Assembly (NCBI GenBank): GCA_964520655.1
Contig: CAZFNI010000019.1
Span: forward strand, 1 to 38,608
Direction: 5' to 3'
Length of the DNA stretch: 38,608 bases
Source: JACQQW01 sp964520655
GTDB lineage: Bacteria; Omnitrophota; Gorgyraeia; Zapsychrales; Fredricksoniimonadaceae
Within the stretch, counting starts at the first letter, position 1; each line of letters begins with the position of its first letter. Positions 1-6,784 of this stretch are shown piece after piece. A program made the position numbers and the translations under genes. Under the pieces are notes generated by a model. It saw nothing but the letters and a program-made list of their open reading frames with translations. It was not told the origin of the DNA and searched no databases.

Positions 1-39
1 TTTAGCACAGTCTTTCCTAACTTTCAAATTGTACAGTTT

Positions 40-480
40 TCAGGAGGATACGCCCTCCCACTGATCTTTTGAAAACATAAACAAACACTTGGCTGGATAG
101 CTCATCCATTGGCGTTTTGGGCATTTCTCTGGATAAACCTTTTCCATAATTAATCGATTAAAAAGCATATGTTCACCGCGTGATAACTTAGATTCATGGC
201 TTATCAGATCTTTAACCTTCTTGCCCCACCTTATCCCTGGGAATGACTCATAAAGCCTCTGAGAATTAAGCACACTGTTTAGCCTTTGAATGTCGTCTTT
301 GCCTTCATAGGCCTTAATATCAATTTTACTCAATTCCCTCAAAAGACCCTTAATGGTCATAGGAGCCACAAACTCACCTGCAAAGAAACCAGACTCACCA
401 ATCCCTTGAGTTAATACGACTTGATCGTAATCATAATATTTTAAATATTGCCTAAATCTTGGACTGATAGTTACCCGCAT
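40..480 (-). CDS. hypothetical protein, about 146 aa
   Basis: I do not recognise this family. The protein is basic, rich in Lys, Arg, Tyr and Phe, with no signal peptide or membrane segment. An ATG 14 codons further upstream (522) is open, but the ATG at 480 is preferred because a GAGGAG ribosome binding site (plus-strand CTCCTC at 488-493) sits 7 nt before it. A Trp/Cys-containing C-terminus (KCPKRQW, AKCLFMF) has no pattern I can name. It is the last minus-strand gene visible at the left edge and lies downstream of two nuclease-like genes. It is probably mobile-element cargo, but no function can be assigned. Confidence 0.6.
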   Translation of the reverse strand: MRVTISPRFRQYLKYYDYDQVVLTQGIGESGFFAGEFVAPMTIKGLLRELSKIDIKAYEGKDDIQRLNSVLNSQRLYESFPGIRWGKKVKDLISHESKLSRGEHMLFNRLIMEKVYPEKCPKRQWMSYPAKCLFMFSKDQWEGVSS

Positions 481-630
481 TAAAACGCTCCTCTGTTTCT
501 TACTCTTATATATTTGTTCCATTTCTTATATATTCATAAAACTGCCAAATCATCAAGCTAATTACAGACGTCTTTGTATGATTTTTTATTTTAGAACCAC
601 CACGCGACAGCCCTGTGTCGTTAATAATTC

Positions 631-671
631 CACAAAAAGAAAAACCCCCTGCTAGAAAACAGAGGGTTTTC
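631..671 (-). terminator. rho-independent terminator after the GIY-YIG gene
   Basis: AAAACCCCCTG (641-651) pairs with CAGAGGGTTTT (660-670) across an 8-nt loop, with one mismatch. On the minus strand the hairpin runs into a T-rich tract (complement of the A-rich 634-645). It lies about 35 bp beyond the stop of the GIY-YIG gene at 704. Confidence 0.7.
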
Positions 672-703
672 ACTTAACGAAAGACAATAGTTTAAAACAA
701 ATC

Positions 704-1216
704 TTATAATCTTGAATTATACGGTTTATATATAGAAATAAAGAATTCTTCTACTAAATCTAAAAAGGAAGACGTCCCTTCGACAGGCAAAACTCTAACT
801 TTCCAATTCCTGATATGTTTTGCAAAATCTTCTTGGCTAGAAAAAGTCTTAAAACCCTTCTCTTTATGCTTTTTATGAATATTCTCACATAATGCACCTG
901 TTGAACGTGCAGTAGTCGTTTTCTTTGAAATACGTAATTCTTGAAGAATTCGAGCCTTAAAAGTAGTTGTTTTACCCCCTCCTCCTTGTCCAACATAAAT
1001 AACGTTATCATTCTCATCTAGAAAGAAATAAACGCCTTTTCTTGGAAGATATTTCCCTAATGCTCCCAGTTCATTTGATTTTCTAACGTTATTATCCTTA
1101 TCGAATAATATTGGCTGTAGAGCATAAGTTTTCTGAGGCACCTCAATCATTTGGATTAAGTTGCCTATAATTTCTTCAGCAATATTCTTTAGTTTTTCAT
1201 GATTATTTAGATTCAT
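704..1216 (-). CDS. GIY-YIG nuclease-domain protein
   Basis: 170 residues. The central and C-terminal part fits the GIY-YIG fold. GVYFF (about 61-65) and IYVGQG (73-78) are the two beta-strand motifs. R89 in the following helix, Glu at 156/157 in LVEEFF, and N167 in the terminal PYN match the usual Arg, Glu and Asn positions. The spacing between the IYVG strand and the Glu is long, with a KTTT-rich insertion. The N-terminal 50 residues are helical and unassigned. Family members cut DNA as homing, restriction or repair enzymes, and the substrate here is unknown. It lies between a hypothetical gene and an HNH nuclease gene on the same strand and has its own terminator, so it is probably island cargo with a restriction-like or homing role. 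The nuclease fold call is fairly secure; the role is not. Confidence 0.7.
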   Translation of the reverse strand: MNLNNHEKLKNIAEEIIGNLIQMIEVPQKTYALQPILFDKDNNVRKSNELGALGKYLPRKGVYFFLDENDNVIYVGQGGGGKTTTFKARILQELRISKKTTTARSTGALCENIHKKHKEKGFKTFSSQEDFAKHIRNWKVRVLPVEGTSSFLDLVEEFFISIYKPYNSRL

Positions 1217-1286
1217 ATATCTCTCTTTTTAAAATCATTATTAAGAATTTACTTATATGGACAGATTAAGAAATAACGACAAAGCA

Positions 1287-1856
1287 TTATTTGGGTATTA
1301 AATTTATTAAATACTTAGATCTATTCTCAAAGAATTTCTTATATTCCACAGCATTAAATATGTCGCTTTTATCATTGTTGCAGAAATAGCAGCAGGCAAC
1401 GCAATTATTCCGTGTGTAGCCCTTGGTCGGATCTTTTCTATCAACCTCAAGGAATAGACCTCTTGCCCTTCCTGCGGAAACAACCCCATTCTTGGGGAAT
1501 CTTTCTGATTTAAGCAAGCCCTGTCTTACAATCTGACTAACGATTGATTGTGGCGTTTCGCAGTAATAACAAATACTTTCATTGGTGTACCATTCATAAA
1601 ACTCTTTTAAAGTACCAAATACTTTCTTATTAGACCAAAGATCACGAATTCTTTTAATTTCTTTATATTCTTCAGTTCTCTTGACCTTAATATCTTTTAT
1701 TACCTTATCTGTCACGGATCCTTTACTTAACCCCAATTCCTTTTCAATTAAATTAAATGCCGGTGCTTTATCACTAAGGAAATACAAATCAAATATCTTA
1801 ATAACTATATCTTCTTTATCTAAATCGATCTTTTTTGGATTCTTTACGCTAGTCAT
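1287..1856 (-). CDS. HNH endonuclease family protein with N-terminal HTH-like region
   Basis: 189 residues. The C-terminal half carries a zinc-stabilised HNH signature: CYYC (96-99), LEVDR (136-140) containing the central Asp, then GYTRNNC and CCYFCNNDKSD (147-165). The paired cysteines would bind structural zinc and N160/K163 complete the betabeta-alpha-metal core. Residues about 33-60 look like a small helix-turn-helix (IEKELGLSKGSVTD). The start is supported by a GGAGGG ribosome binding site 5 nt before the ATG at 1856. The gene is divergent from the XRE regulator at 2033, with about 175 bp between them, so the two may share control. Likely role is DNA cleavage for restriction or homing. 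Nothing shows whether a cognate methylase protects the host. Confidence 0.75.
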   Translation of the reverse strand: MTSVKNPKKIDLDKEDIVIKIFDLYFLSDKAPAFNLIEKELGLSKGSVTDKVIKDIKVKRTEEYKEIKRIRDLWSNKKVFGTLKEFYEWYTNESICYYCETPQSIVSQIVRQGLLKSERFPKNGVVSAGRARGLFLEVDRKDPTKGYTRNNCVACCYFCNNDKSDIFNAVEYKKFFENRSKYLINLIPK

Positions 1857-1978
1857 TCAACCCTCCTATTGTTATTGACTACAATGAACTTATCATCTCA
1901 ACAGAATAAACCCTCCAACGACAGCGTTTTGACGTATTTTCTTAAAAGACGGAAAGCTTAAGGTTTATATACAGTTAG

Positions 1979-2042
1979 CACCGTATCCGTAAGGTGTCAA
2001 GTCATAAGGCGCTTTGGCATAATGAACACCGTATGGATAAGG
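1979..2042 (+). repeat. pair of imperfect 16-bp direct repeats at the regulator start
   Basis: CACCGTATCCGTAAGG (1979-1994) and CACCGTATGGATAAGG (2027-2042) agree at 13 of 16 positions and lie 48 bp apart. The first copy is also an imperfect palindrome ending in GGTG. The second overlaps the ATG of the XRE gene. They could be operator copies for autoregulation, but chance or a local duplication is possible. Confidence 0.35.
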
Positions 2043-2248
2043 CTATTCAAACAAAACTAGCGAAAAGAATACGGTCGCTGCGGAATGAACATCAGATGAC
2101 TCAAGAGCAGTTAGCTGAGATTTCGGGCGTGGATTATAAGCATATACAACTTCTGGAAAGCAAAAACCCCTCTGTTGCCAAAATTGATACAATTGAAAAG
2201 ATCGCCAAAGCTTTCAAAATTACCCCCTCCAAACTTCTTGATTTCTAA
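2033..2248 (+). CDS. XRE/Cro-family transcriptional regulator
   Basis: A 71-residue single-domain protein built around a lambda-repressor-like HTH. KRIRSLRNEHQMTQEQLAEISG is followed by recognition-helix residues VDYKHIQLLES and the closing helices of the five-helix fold (IEKIAKAFKITPSKLL). The frame is open back to a GTG at 1994 (84 aa), but the family normally begins a few residues before the first helix, which favours the ATG at 2033. Neither start has a good ribosome binding site. It is the only plus-strand gene in this part of the island and is divergent from the HNH gene. It probably represses its own promoter or that of the neighbouring cargo. The direct repeats around its start are candidate operators. 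Confidence 0.85.
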   Translation: MDKAIQTKLAKRIRSLRNEHQMTQEQLAEISGVDYKHIQLLESKNPSVAKIDTIEKIAKAFKITPSKLLDF

Positions 2249-2255
2249 AACAAAA

Positions 2256-2282
2256 CCCCCTGATAGATTAACCACCAGGGGG
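2256..2282. terminator. bidirectional terminator between converging genes
   Basis: CCCCCTG (2256-2262) pairs perfectly with CAGGGGG (2276-2282) around a 13-nt loop. On the minus strand it is followed by TTTTGTTTT, a good U-tract for the HTH gene ending at 2316. On the plus strand the tail after the XRE gene is weaker (CTTTATATT). Confidence 0.75.
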
Positions 2283-2315
2283 CTTTATATTAATTAACTA
2301 GGTTTACTGTTACGA

Positions 2316-3134
2316 CTAAACCAAGGTCTTTTCCTGTTCACTGACTTTGGCTTTTTCATCTGCCTCTTTTCTTTGTGGGGTATTTAATATTTCCCAAACA
2401 AGATCAAAGTTGCTACCGAGGATCTCCTTTGGGCGCTCTATTATCTGTCCGGGCATTCGTTTTAAACGCACATACGACGAACTACATTCCTCTAGCACAC
2501 CATTTTTTATTAAACTATCCAATATCGCTAAACCATTGGTAGAATCAGCTTCTATGAACTTGCTTTTATAAGCAAGCCCCTTATCTGCCCTTAGGAGACA
2601 TTCAACTAATATATCCCTCTCAAGGGCACCTATCGCTCTAATACTATCCACGATCTCCTTCTGGGCCTCTGTTTGCGGCTCATTTTCCTTGGTTTCTGTA
2701 ATAATCTTCTCCTTTTCTTGATTAAAATAAAGCAGTCCTAAGAAACAAAGTTCCTGGATTACTTCTTTATTAACCTTAAAGGCCAACCCTTCTGCCCGCG
2801 CCTTTTCTGCTAGGCTTCCCTCACTAGAGCGTGCAAGCCGCATCAGGTAGGATATATTGATCTTGGAATTAAAAATAAACTCAGCAATGATGCTGTTGCC
2901 GCTATCACGCTTAACACTGTAACCTTTGCGGATTTCTTCCAGATCCCTTCTGATCGTTCGATCGCTCTTTTTTAAGAATTGAGCGATGCTTGATTGCTGC
3001 TGACCATCTAGGACCAGGCTTTCAACGCAGGATTGCCGGGTTTCCTTATTTAAGGTTGATGGATCAATTTCCTGATTGCGAATCTTAAGTAGAATATCTC
3101 GTATGGATATTTCTTCTTGGACGTCTTTAGACAT
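2316..3134 (-). CDS. helix-turn-helix protein coupled to the ParB-like methyltransferase gene
   Basis: 272 residues from the chosen start. Residues about 43-75 (RQSCVESLVLDGQQQSSIAQ, then DRTIRRDLEEIRKG) form a winged-helix or DeoR-like HTH in which SIAQFLKKSDRTIRRD is the turn and recognition helix. The rest is helical and charged, with a Lys/Glu-rich tail and no enzyme motif I recognise. The frame is open to 3200, but that extension overlaps the upstream gene more deeply. The ATG at 3134 overlaps the end of the methyltransferase gene by 8 bp, which suggests translational coupling. A small-terminase-like or replication-associated DNA-binding role would fit the context; it could equally be a regulator. 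Confidence 0.65.
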   Translation of the reverse strand: MSKDVQEEISIRDILLKIRNQEIDPSTLNKETRQSCVESLVLDGQQQSSIAQFLKKSDRTIRRDLEEIRKGYSVKRDSGNSIIAEFIFNSKINISYLMRLARSSEGSLAEKARAEGLAFKVNKEVIQELCFLGLLYFNQEKEKIITETKENEPQTEAQKEIVDSIRAIGALERDILVECLLRADKGLAYKSKFIEADSTNGLAILDSLIKNGVLEECSSSYVRLKRMPGQIIERPKEILGSNFDLVWEILNTPQRKEADEKAKVSEQEKTLV

Positions 3135-4395
3135 TGGATACCTCCGCTTTATTAAAATAACGATTAATAATATCTTCTGAAACATTATCCTTTCCAACAA
3201 GGGTCACGTACCTTCTGACAATAACGTCACAGTAGCGTGGATCTATTTCCATCCCGTAGCAAACTCGGCCTAAGCTCTCTGCTGCAATAAGGCACGTGCC
3301 TGAGCCTAAGAATGCATCAAATACCAGATCGCCGCGTTGAGAACTGTTTTTTATAGCTCTAACGGCTAATTCAACGGCTTTTTGGGTTGGATGTTGATTA
3401 TCTGCGATTGGATCCCGGCTTATTTGCCACAGGGTTGATTCATTCTTGGGACCATACCAGCGATGACTCCCGTTTTTCTCTTTCCATCCGTAGAGACAAA
3501 ATTCGGTTTGCTGGTTGTAGTCACCAAAACCAAGAGCAAATCGCTCTTTGGCCCAGGTAATAACGCAGGAAACCTTAAAACCCTGCTTTAGAAGGATCTG
3601 CTGCATTAACCCAAACTGGCGGTGACCGTTCCATATGTAGAACGCCGCGCCTTGATCAAAGTAGCTTGAAACATTGGTCAGGACTGTTTGGAGCCATTGC
3701 TCATAATCGGCTTGTGGAAGAAAGTCATTGGCAATCTCTCTCCAACCAGAACCAGGTTTGGCGCCCTCCCCTATGGGGCGACTTGCGCTGTCATAGCTAA
3801 CGTTGTAGGGAGGATCACTCCATAAAAGAGCAATCTTTCGATCACCTAGCAGCTTTGCCAGGTCATCTTGCTTGGAACTATCCCCACAAAGCAATCTGTG
3901 GGGCCCAAGCTCTATTAAGTCGCCGGGCTTGGTGATGGGGTGTTCGATTTTCAAAGGGTCTTCAGTTGATTCGATATCTACAGGATCAATATATTTATCA
4001 AACAATATTGATATTTCCCGCTCTTCAAAGCCGGTCAGACCGATATCTAGCTCCGGTACTTTTGACAACTCATCTAATAAAGTGGCCAACTTGTCATCAT
4101 CCCAGTCGCCCCGGATCTTATTAAGCGCGATATTGAGGGCTTTTTCTTTCTCAAGAGGCAAATCCACGACACTGACCTCAACCTCTTTAAAACCCTCTTC
4201 TTTAAGCACAGATAGCCTCTGGTGCCCCGCAACAAGCGTACCTGTACGTTTGTTCCAAACAAGGGGTTCGATGTAACCAAAGGACTTTATGCTGTTTTTT
4301 AGCTTTTCGTACTCTACATCCCCGGGCTTCAGCGCCACCCGGGGGTTATATCCAGCAACATTTAATTCATTAATATTAATTTTTTGTATTTGCAT
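3127..4395 (-). CDS. ParB/Srx-domain DNA methyltransferase (N4/N6, beta-class order)
   Basis: About 420 residues in two parts. The N-terminal 130 residues are a ParB/sulfiredoxin-like domain with YNPR (16-19) and GHQRL (57-61). From about 150 on is a DNA methyltransferase of the cytosine-N4/adenine-N6 type. Catalytic motif IV is DPPY (194-197), HPTQK is at about 334-338, and the SAM-binding motif I FLGSGT is at about 361-366. Motif IV before motif I is the beta-class order. Such ParB-methylase fusions are typical of prophages and integrative elements, where they modify element DNA without a dedicated restriction partner. A good ribosome binding site (AAGGAG about 8 nt before the ATG) supports the start. 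The gene overlaps the HTH gene downstream, and AT-rich non-coding DNA lies upstream. Target sequence and N4-versus-N6 specificity cannot be read here. Confidence 0.9.
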   Translation of the reverse strand: MQIQKININELNVAGYNPRVALKPGDVEYEKLKNSIKSFGYIEPLVWNKRTGTLVAGHQRLSVLKEEGFKEVEVSVVDLPLEKEKALNIALNKIRGDWDDDKLATLLDELSKVPELDIGLTGFEEREISILFDKYIDPVDIESTEDPLKIEHPITKPGDLIELGPHRLLCGDSSKQDDLAKLLGDRKIALLWSDPPYNVSYDSASRPIGEGAKPGSGWREIANDFLPQADYEQWLQTVLTNVSSYFDQGAAFYIWNGHRQFGLMQQILLKQGFKVSCVITWAKERFALGFGDYNQQTEFCLYGWKEKNGSHRWYGPKNESTLWQISRDPIADNQHPTQKAVELAVRAIKNSSQRGDLVFDAFLGSGTCLIAAESLGRVCYGMEIDPRYCDVIVRRYVTLVGKDNVSEDIINRYFNKAEVSNV

Positions 4396-4704
4396 TTTGC
4401 GGTCTCCTTATTGTTTTTTAAATTAAATAAATTATTAATTCCTAGCTACGTGAATGGTTTTTTCATTGTTTACCCCTTTGTTTAATGTTTTTATTAAATT
4501 TTTACCAAATTATTACTTCACCTCCCCCCGAAAGGATGTAATACCAACGACCCCCTCAAATGTAATCTGCAATTTTATGACACAACTTATTGCAATGCAT
4601 AACTTTACAAAAACCACTGAAAATTTTTTTCGTAATTCCGTAACCGCCTCAAATCAAATGGTTTAGAAAGCACAAAAACGAGGGATCGAAAAAATCTTTC
4701 CTTG

Positions 4705-4723
4705 AAGACAAAATTCTTGTCTT
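4705..4723. repeat. 7-bp perfect inverted repeat
   Basis: AAGACAA (4705-4711) and TTGTCTT (4717-4723) are separated by AATTC. It has no adjacent T-tract, so a protein-binding site is as likely as an RNA hairpin. Confidence 0.4.
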
Positions 4724-4812
4724 ACTACTACTGTTGTATCCTTCGAATGCTCAGAAATTGGATAAAACGGAGAATTTTTGAAGAATTTAACGAAAACTTA
4801 ACATTGCGGGAG

Positions 4813-4829
4813 GGAATTGGTGGAATTCC
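4813..4829. repeat. short inverted repeat GGAATT/AATTCC
   Basis: GGAATT (4813-4818) and AATTCC (4824-4829) flank the 5-nt spacer GGTGG in the middle of the non-coding stretch. The function is unknown, and a site this short can occur by chance in AT-rich DNA. Confidence 0.3.
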
Positions 4830-5062
4830 TACTTAATAAATATTTAGAATGTTAATAAAATACTTATTTAAGAAACTTATTTTCTAGTTCAATGGAAAAA
4901 TAATTATAAGAAAGGATAAACCTTAAAGCGGGGAATATACAACAGCAGAGATCTTCTAATAAATTATCGTTATCTAAACTACAGCAATTGTGATTATAAA
5001 TATTATTTTTGATTCCTGTAAATGTTATTACTGGAAATAAATAATTAATTTCCTAAGATTAA

Positions 5063-5107
5063 ATTGGGACATACTGAATTTCATAAAAAAAATCAATGTG
5101 TCCCAAT
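5063..5107. repeat. 9-bp perfect inverted repeat just beyond the operon end
   Basis: ATTGGGACA (5063-5071) and TGTCCCAAT (5099-5107) are exact complements separated by 27 nt of AT-rich sequence. It starts 8 bp past the stop of the DUF3037 gene. It could form a long-loop hairpin that ends or stabilises the operon transcript, though no strong U-tract follows on the minus strand. A protein-binding or recombination site is the alternative. Confidence 0.5.
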
Positions 5108-5114
5108 ACTTTCT

Positions 5115-5978
5115 CTATTTTGAATGCTCTTCTAAATCCTTTTTGATCTCATCTGCGAAGCTCAAAGCCTCAGTTTCATGAACAAATTGAGGCTCACAAG
5201 GCATTTTTCTTAAAATACTCTTAGCCTTTGTGAAAGAACTTAATAATTTCTCTCCCTTTGGTTCTCCTAATAAGAAGTGAATAGTAACACCTTCTTGAAC
5301 CGTTTTCTTAACGACTTCCGGACGTAAAAGACTACATCCGACACCCAACCAAGTGTGCGCCTTCTTTATAATCGAATCTGGATCAACCAAATCAAATGAA
5401 ACAGGCTGTAGAACATGCCTTGTACCATTCTTCCATGCATATGGAAATTCATGTTCATCATCCTCAGTTGTTAATTTAAACGGTTTTAATGACTCTAAAA
5501 TTTCCTTTTCCTCAAACTTTCTCTTAAATGACTTTAAAACTTCTTCATCAGATCTGCTTCTTAAATCTGGCTTCTCTAAGTATCTGGTAACATACCTCGT
5601 AAATAAGTCATCCAAGGTCCCTGATAAATTTTCAGTCATCCCTTTTCCAACATCTGAAAACTGTAATGAACCATCATCAGGCGGCAAAATCTTGCCGACA
5701 ATCTTATTTACGGAATCAGGAAGCTTTTCAAATTCTAATTCTTGATGAATCTGGCTGCCTAATTCATTGATTTGATCTTGCACATGTCTAACGACCTGCT
5801 TGAATCTTTCTCCTTCAATATCAAAAAACATTCTAGATAATCGCCCATATTTGTTCGTGCAAACGGCATTCAAAAACTTTTCCTCAGGGGAATATAATAC
5901 AACCCCAATATTGATGAATTCCTCAGTTGTAATATCATGCACATATCTTAAAATCGTATAAGAATATTGTTTCTTCAT
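5115..5978 (-). CDS. DUF3037 family protein, extended
   Basis: 287 residues. The N-terminus (YSYTILRYVHDITTEEFINI, then GVVLY) is the hallmark of DUF3037, a family of unknown biochemistry often encoded beside HipA-like kinases. Typical members are roughly 120-130 residues, so about 150 C-terminal residues here are extra. They contain a charged helical region (about 130-170) and a mixed alpha/beta tail. The start ATG overlaps the kinase stop as ATGA, so translation is coupled and the two products are probably made in equal amounts. It is the last gene of the operon. By analogy with HipB/HipA-type pairs it could hold the kinase inactive or serve as its substrate, but this is only inference from adjacency. 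Confidence 0.75.
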   Translation of the reverse strand: MKKQYSYTILRYVHDITTEEFINIGVVLYSPEEKFLNAVCTNKYGRLSRMFFDIEGERFKQVVRHVQDQINELGSQIHQELEFEKLPDSVNKIVGKILPPDDGSLQFSDVGKGMTENLSGTLDDLFTRYVTRYLEKPDLRSRSDEEVLKSFKRKFEEKEILESLKPFKLTTEDDEHEFPYAWKNGTRHVLQPVSFDLVDPDSIIKKAHTWLGVGCSLLRPEVVKKTVQEGVTIHFLLGEPKGEKLLSSFTKAKSILRKMPCEPQFVHETEALSFADEIKKDLEEHSK

Positions 5979-6766
5979 ACTAGCTCCCTCCTTACGCCTT
6001 CAATAAATGAATCAGAGTTTTTTACGATTAAATTTAAATGATCAAAAATTTGACCCATTTTTTCATCCTTCCACTGATGAGGCATGACCGCCTGAATATC
6101 CTGAAGCAATTCATCACCTATACTTTTAATTCTTTGTAAAATCCTCTCCAAGCTTAACGTTTTTCCTTTTAGTTGCCGATAAAAGAAATGTCCCCTTATA
6201 CAACTTGAAAATGCAGCCTGTTCCCAAGGGTTATGCATCGTTCCAATTAATTCAAGAAACGAAAAGGCCAATTCATGATCAAATACATAAAATTTATCCC
6301 CTTTGACAAACATATTTGGTTTTCCGATTCTTCGATCAGGGTTTTGTATTAACGCATCAAAGACGATAATTTCTGTTGCCGCCTGTTCCAAATGATTAAC
6401 CAAAGGATAATCATTTGGTAAATTTAGGTACCCGCCAACAAGTAGTTTGCTTCCAAAATTCAATCCAATGCTCGAATTTATAATATCCCTTGGAATAACA
6501 TCTATGATTGAAGCCATTTGAGCATCAACATTGACCAAAGCAATTGGGGGCGTATTTAGACCAATTGCTTTGGCAAGCATAGACGAAGCCACTTCACAAA
6601 TCAACCCCCGATCCCTTCTTTCCAAACTATGCTTGAGTTTTACAACATACTCTTCATTCTGTTTGGTAACAATATCCTCACAATAAAAGATGCATGGACT
6701 TGTTCTACCTGAATCTAATTTCTTTCTAAACTGTATTGCGTCAACCGTATTTAACTCGATGCTCAT
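5975..6766 (-). CDS. HipA-like Ser/Thr kinase (HipA_2-type)
   Basis: About 263 residues, smaller than E. coli HipA (440). YVVKLK near 40-45 suits the ATP-binding lysine. NPDRRIGKPNM (about 142-152) is the catalytic-loop Asp with a downstream Asn, and FDHELAF (162-168) supplies the metal-binding Asp, matching the compact HipA-like kinase family. The frame opens with a GTG at 6772, but the ATG at 6766 has GGTGG just before it and is preferred. It begins 18 bp after the Res-like gene and overlaps the DUF3037 gene by 4 bp. HipA proteins phosphorylate glutamyl-tRNA synthetase and cause growth arrest. Targets of this short branch are unknown. In a restriction operon it may be a back-up effector or a regulator. 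Confidence 0.8.
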   Translation of the reverse strand: MSIELNTVDAIQFRKKLDSGRTSPCIFYCEDIVTKQNEEYVVKLKHSLERRDRGLICEVASSMLAKAIGLNTPPIALVNVDAQMASIIDVIPRDIINSSIGLNFGSKLLVGGYLNLPNDYPLVNHLEQAATEIIVFDALIQNPDRRIGKPNMFVKGDKFYVFDHELAFSFLELIGTMHNPWEQAAFSSCIRGHFFYRQLKGKTLSLERILQRIKSIGDELLQDIQAVMPHQWKDEKMGQIFDHLNLIVKNSDSFIEGVRRELV

Positions 6767-6784
6767 TATCACCCACCATAATTC

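Larger units (their letters stand above)
4396..5114. other. AT-rich intergenic region without a credible gene
   Basis: About 720 bp between the methyltransferase gene start and the end of the DUF3037 gene. A 70-codon plus-strand frame (4454-4666) has low-complexity composition, no ribosome binding site and no family likeness. The stretch contains three small inverted repeats, listed separately. It should hold the promoter of the methyltransferase gene near 4400-4500 and the end of the long operon near 5110, but no convincing -35/-10 pair was chosen. Confidence 0.6.

Noticed and set aside
4454..4666. 70-codon plus-strand open frame in the AT-rich gap
   Set aside because: Low-complexity composition, no ribosome binding site and no family likeness.
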